Source: Syntrophales bacterium (GTDB lineage: Bacteria; Desulfobacterota; Syntrophia; Syntrophales; PHBD01). From it: 64,000 bases of DNA. The stretch's first letter is position 1; every line of letters starts with the position of its first letter. The stretch covers positions 62,001 to 126,000 of the forward strand of contig DAOSEM010000005.1 of assembly GCA_035363115.1 (NCBI GenBank), read 5' to 3'. Position numbers and translations under genes: made by a program. Shown here one piece after another: positions 60,511 through 64,000 of this stretch. The notes under the pieces are model-generated. The model saw nothing but the letters and a program-made list of their open reading frames with translations, made no database searches and was not told where the DNA came from.

Positions 60511-62520
60511 ATGAAACACATCCGGCTGTTCGAGCCCATCCGGATCAATCGGCTGACCGTCGAGAATCGTACGGTGATGCCTGCCATGGGCCTTCATTAC
60601 ACGGACGACTACACGTTCAACGACCGCTACTCCGCGTTTTACAGGACCCGCGCCCACGGGGGCGTGGGGCTGATGATCGTCGGTCCCCTGGCGGTCGATC
60701 TCTATGGCGGGGCTCCGGTCATGCCCGGCCTGTTCGACGACCGGAACATGAAGATCATCTCGGCGCTCAACGCCGAGATGCACAGGGACACGAAGGCGAA
60801 GATCGGCGTTCAGCTCTTTCACATGGGAAGAAACGCCCCGACCCGGCTCTTCACGGGAGAGCCGGCCCTGGCGCCTTCCGCCGTGCGGAGCCGGCTCACG
60901 GGAGACGTTCCGAAGGCCATGACGGAGGAGGACATCGAGCGCGTACAGGACTCCTTTGCCCGGGCGGCCGGGAGGGCCGTCGCAGCGGGGTTCGATTTCA
61001 TTGAAATCATCGCCTGCACGGGCTACCTGGTCAGCCAGTTCCTGTCCCCGCTGACGAACCTTCGCACCGACGGCTACGGCGGGTCCTGGGAGAACCGGAT
61101 GCGCTTCGGCCTGGAGCTGATCCGCCGGGTGCGGGCGGCCGTCGGACCCGATATCGCCTTGGGCATCCGGGTGGCCGGGAACGACTTCATGGAGGGAAGC
61201 AACACGAACGCCGAATCGGCCCTCTTTTGCGCGGAGGCCGAGAAGGCGGGCGTTGACGCGATCAACGTGACGGGCGGCTGGCATGAGACGCTCGTCCCCC
61301 AGCTCACGCAGGGCGTTCCTCCCGGTGCCTACGCCTATCTGGCCCGGGGCATCCGGGAAAAGGTTTCCGTTCCCGTGTTCGCCTCCAACCGCCTGGGCGA
61401 CCCCGATGTCGCGGAGCGGGTCCTCCGGTCGGGGGCGGCCGACATGATCTGCTGGGGACGGCCGCTGATCGCCGATCCGGATCTGCCCCGTAAGGTCAGA
61501 GAGGGCCGACTCGACGAGATCATCCGCTGCGTCTCCTGCAACCAGGGCTGCTTCGACAGTGTGTTCCTGGCGAGGGGGATTTTCTGTGCCGTGAATCCGA
61601 CCGTCGGGCACGAGGGGGAACCGCCGGCAGAGAAATCCTTGAAGCGGAAGAATGTGTTTGTCGCCGGGGGCGGCCCGGCGGGGATGCAGTTTGCATTGAC
61701 CGCCTCCGGACGCGGCCATGCGGTCACGATTTTCGAAAAGGAACAGGGCCTGGGAGGCCAGATCCCCGTTGCAGCGGGTCCGCCGGCCAAGGGGGAGCTT
61801 CTCCACATCCGGGACGGCATGGCGAAACGGCTCGGTCGGACGGACGTGGAGATCCGGTTCGGCCGTTCCCTGACGGCCGAGGACGTGAAGCGGGAGCGGC
61901 CCGACGCCGTGGTCGTGGCCACGGGGGCGGAGCCGATCGCCATCCGCGTTCCGGGCATCGACAAGCCCCACGTTGTTGACGCCTGGGACGTGCTCCGGGG
62001 GAATGTCGCCCACATCGGGAAAAGGGTCGTCGTCGTCGGAGGAAACGCCGTCGGCTGCGAGACGGCGGAATGGATCGCCACGGATGGGCTGCCGGACCCG
62101 GAGACGTTCATGTTTCTTGCCTGCCACGGCGCGGAAGCCCCGGAAAAGCTGCAGTCCCTGGGGGTCTGCAACGGCCGCGGCATCACCGTGATCGACATGG
62201 TGGACCGCATCGGGGCCAACGTAGGGCCGTCCACCCGCTGGGTGCTCATGCAGAGCCTGAAGCGGCACGGTGTGGAGCTTCGCACCGGGACGAGGCTGGT
62301 CGAGATCCTCGATGACGCTGTTGTCGTCGAGACGGGCGCGGGACGGGAGCGCATCGGGGCGGATACGGTGGTCATGGCCGTCGGGTCCAGGTCCGTGAAC
62401 GGCCTGGTGGAAGAGCTTCGACTCACGGGCGTCGAGGTGATTGTCATCGGCGATGCGAAAACACCCAGGAAATTCAGCGACGCCATCGCCGAGGGGTATG
62501 CAGAGGCCCGGAACCTGTAA
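60511..62520 (+). CDS. FadH/BaiCD-type Fe-S flavoenzyme (2,4-dienoyl-CoA reductase family)
   Basis: A 669-residue old-yellow-enzyme-type reductase. An N-terminal FMN TIM barrel (FEPIRINRLTVENRTVMPAMG, GVQLFHMGR, FDFIEIIACTGYLVSQFLSP, GADMICWGRPLIADPDL) is followed by the 4Fe-4S site CVSCNQGCFDSVFLARGIFC, and then FAD (VFVAGGGPAGMQFAL) and NAD(P)H (VVVVGGNAVGCETAEW) domains. In the family the product is a reduced enoyl or dienoyl-CoA, or a bile-acid delta-4-3-oxo steroid in BaiCD/BaiH. Full length. Confidence 0.9.
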   Translation: MKHIRLFEPIRINRLTVENRTVMPAMGLHYTDDYTFNDRYSAFYRTRAHGGVGLMIVGPLAVDLYGGAPVMPGLFDDRNMKIISALNAEMHRDTKAKIGVQLFHMGRNAPTRLFTGEPALAPSAVRSRLTGDVPKAMTEEDIERVQDSFARAAGRAVAAGFDFIEIIACTGYLVSQFLSPLTNLRTDGYGGSWENRMRFGLELIRRVRAAVGPDIALGIRVAGNDFMEGSNTNAESALFCAEAEKAGVDAINVTGGWHETLVPQLTQGVPPGAYAYLARGIREKVSVPVFASNRLGDPDVAERVLRSGAADMICWGRPLIADPDLPRKVREGRLDEIIRCVSCNQGCFDSVFLARGIFCAVNPTVGHEGEPPAEKSLKRKNVFVAGGGPAGMQFALTASGRGHAVTIFEKEQGLGGQIPVAAGPPAKGELLHIRDGMAKRLGRTDVEIRFGRSLTAEDVKRERPDAVVVATGAEPIAIRVPGIDKPHVVDAWDVLRGNVAHIGKRVVVVGGNAVGCETAEWIATDGLPDPETFMFLACHGAEAPEKLQSLGVCNGRGITVIDMVDRIGANVGPSTRWVLMQSLKRHGVELRTGTRLVEILDDAVVVETGAGRERIGADTVVMAVGSRSVNGLVEELRLTGVEVIVIGDAKTPRKFSDAIAEGYAEARNL

Positions 62521-63269
62521 TGGCGGGACGCAGCAGCAACGGAGCGGTGAAATACAACGTCCCCGGCATCCTGTCGGTTCTCCTGATTCCCGGATCGGAT
62601 AAGGCGGACTGGGCAGGGATCGGGGACGCGGTCCTGGTCGACGGGCAGCGGCGCATCGTGGCCGTCGCGGACGGCCCGGAACGGAATCCCGATGCCTCCT
62701 CCGCTTTTCTGAGGCGTTTTCAGGCGGGGATGTCCGATCTGATGGAGCCCGGGAGGGCCTGGTCGTTCATGAACGGCGGCTTCACGCACCTGGTTTCCGC
62801 CACCAACCTGCTGGTCCGCGAGACCTCCTACCATGGCGGGACGACGTTTTCCGCCGTGGTTCTCGGGCAGGACAACCGGTATGCCGTCCTGCATGCGGGG
62901 GACAGCCTGATCTTCCGGCTCCGGCCGTCGACGGGCGAAGTCGTTCAGCTCAGCCGGACCAACCACTGCCTGGTCGGACGGTCGGCGGGCCTCTTTCAGG
63001 CCGAGGAGGCGTCCTTTCTGGATCAGGACATGTTTCTTGTTGCGTCCGACGGACTGACGTCCCTGGCGCGCAGTTGCGGACAGGGAACGGCGGCGTTCGT
63101 CGACGGCCTGATGAGGACATGTGCGTCCATCCCGGACATGATCGAGAGCATCTGCGAATCCGCCCGCCGGATCGAGCGGGGGCTTGACGACATCGGTGTC
63201 GTGGTCGTGAAGCCCGGGCGGCTGTCCGGAGCCGGGGAAGAGATTCCGGCTCCGTCGCTATTTCCATGA
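62520..63269 (+). CDS. PP2C-like serine/threonine phosphatase
   Basis: A 249-residue protein whose ATG overlaps the stop of the previous gene (TAATG). PP2C motifs are recognisable: IGDAVLVDGQRRIVAVADGP, GGTTFSAVVLGQDNRYAVLHAGDSLIFRL (read in parts), MFLVASDGLTSLA and ERGLDDIGVVVVK. The metal-binding Asps of ADGP, AGDS and ASDG look present, but the last motif reads LDDIGVV rather than DNxT. It may dephosphorylate a regulator; the response-regulator gene that follows is an obvious candidate partner. Confidence 0.78.
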   Translation: MAGRSSNGAVKYNVPGILSVLLIPGSDKADWAGIGDAVLVDGQRRIVAVADGPERNPDASSAFLRRFQAGMSDLMEPGRAWSFMNGGFTHLVSATNLLVRETSYHGGTTFSAVVLGQDNRYAVLHAGDSLIFRLRPSTGEVVQLSRTNHCLVGRSAGLFQAEEASFLDQDMFLVASDGLTSLARSCGQGTAAFVDGLMRTCASIPDMIESICESARRIERGLDDIGVVVVKPGRLSGAGEEIPAPSLFP

Positions 63270-63320
63270 ACGGCACCGCCCGGTCCGGGGGGGACGGGCG
63301 GCCGATGACCAGGAGTCGCC

Positions 63321-64000
63321 ATGAAGTCAACCATTCTCATTGTCGATGATACGCAGTTGATCGCCGAATCTCTCCGGAAGGCCCTTTCCCGGGAAGGGTA
63401 CGACATCCTCACCGCGGCAACGGGGAAGGACGCCCTCCTGTCCTACGAGGAAAACGGTCCGGACCTGATCCTGCTGGACGTCAAGCTGCCGGACATCGAC
63501 GGCATCCAGGTCCTGCAGAAAATCCGGCAGGTGGACGCGAAGACCCCCATCATCGTGATGACGGCCTACAGCGGGATCAAGGGAGCCGTGGAGGCCATGA
63601 AGTCCGGGGCCTACGATTACGTCGCCAAGCCCTTCGACATCGACGAGCTGAAGATCATTGTCGCGCGCTGCCTGGCGTCCCGCAAGGTCGAGGCCGAGGT
63701 CGATCACATGCGGTCGACGAAGAAGGAGCTTTACAGCTTCAGCAGGATCATCACCTGCAGCCCCAAGATGAAGACGATCATCGACATGAGCCAGCGGGTG
63801 GCCCTCGGCAGCCGCTCCACGGTCCTCATCCAGGGCGAAAGCGGGACGGGTAAGGAGCTGTTTGCCAATGCCATCCACTACAGCAGCCAGAGGACGAACT
63901 ATCCGCTGGTGGCCGTGAACTGCGCCATGCTCTCGGAGGGTGTGCTGGAGAGCGAGCTCTTCGGGCATGAGAAGGGGGCTTTCACGGGCGCTGTCAAGCA
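63321..64000 (+). CDS. NtrC-family sigma54-dependent response regulator (partial, cut by window end)
   Basis: 226 residues are visible. A receiver domain ([16 protein letters not shown], phosphoryl Asp53 in [19 protein letters not shown], Lys in YVAKPFD) is followed by the start of an AAA+ domain: Walker [46 protein letters not shown], which includes the sigma54-contact GAFTGA loop. AGGAG precedes the ATG. It should activate sigma54 promoters after phosphorylation, perhaps by the kinase at 47869. The DNA-binding part lies outside the window. Confidence 0.93.
   Translation, partial: MKSTILIVDDTQLIAESLRKALSREGYDILTAATGKDALLSYEENGPDLILLDVKLPDIDGIQVLQKIRQVDAKTPIIVMTAYSGIKGAVEAMKSGAYDYVAKPFDIDELKIIVARCLASRKVEAEVDHMRSTKKELYSFSRIITCSPKMKTIIDMSQRVALGSRSTVLIQGESGTGKELFANAIHYSSQRTNYPLVAVNCAMLSEGVLESELFGHEKGAFTGAVK

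Overview
The window is GC-rich chromosomal DNA with dense gene packing. It carries LPS heptose kinase, DUF4416, type IV pilus genes, an AmmeMemoRadiSam pair, and a very large set of acyl-CoA genes rich in DUF35/thiolase pairs and CaiB/BaiF proteins. This gene set fits a Desulfobacterota (former Deltaproteobacteria), most like the Syntrophales/Syntrophobacter group of anaerobes that degrade organic acids. That placement is inference from gene content and gene order, not from a marker-gene tree.

Layout. 1-6090: a glycosyltransferase cut by the window edge, a PilZ protein and a pilin, then a minus-strand plsC-ftsK-rimO operon with a good sigma70-type promoter at 6148-6176. 6318-12397: one compact plus-strand housekeeping operon (rfaE1, DUF4416, yicC, gmk, rpoZ, pyrF, rlmB, pilC). 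12418-19386: tRNA-Pro, DUF1178, a rare cysteine synthase/CysRS-like fusion, Memo and AMMECR1 proteins, gapA-tpiA-secG, tRNA-Leu. 19484-23154: a small accessory block with a Phd/ParE-type module, a HipBA module with three operators spaced exactly 50 bp apart, and a ClpX-like ATPase. 23552-27304: a four-gene minor-pilin operon closed by an intrinsic terminator. 27775-32699: tRNA-Glu carrying an integrated element of about 4.9 kb, bounded by a perfect 47-bp repeat, with integrase, excisionase-like HTH protein and two AT-rich cargo genes (a membrane/lectin-like protein and an HNH-type protein). 32862-35756: a membrane-bound class III cyclase with a small partner, and a secreted FlgO-like/jelly-roll protein.

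36128-64000 is a catabolic island. It opens with a TetR regulator preceded by an unusual 13-bp tandem repeat. It contains (3R)-hydroxyacyl-CoA dehydrogenase/SCP2 proteins, a 904-residue synthase-DUF35-SDR-SCP2 fusion, an SCP2-type thiolase, LCAD-like and AcdA-like acyl-CoA dehydrogenases, an alpha-methylacyl-CoA racemase-like CaiB/BaiF protein and two MaoC hotdog proteins. After a soluble histidine kinase come a BKACE enzyme, a DUF35-thiolase-thiolase-DUF35 block in which both thiolases lack the nucleophilic cysteine, two acyl-CoA ligases, an FMN oxidoreductase, an enoyl-CoA hydratase, a hotdog protein, a 2,4-dienoyl-CoA-reductase-type flavoenzyme, a PP2C-like protein and a sigma54 response regulator cut by the window end.

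Taken together the island resembles a bacterial counterpart of the peroxisomal route for 2-methyl-branched acids: activation, racemisation, desaturation, R-specific hydration, (3R)-dehydrogenation and thiolytic or retro-aldol cleavage. The likely substrate is a branched, isoprenoid, alicyclic or steroid-side-chain acid; the sequence alone does not say which. The most novel points are the 904-residue fusion with its Cys-to-Gln change, the tRNA-Glu element and its two-gene cargo, the CysK-CysRS fusion with eroded tRNA-synthetase motifs, and the ordered repeats upstream of hipB and tetR.
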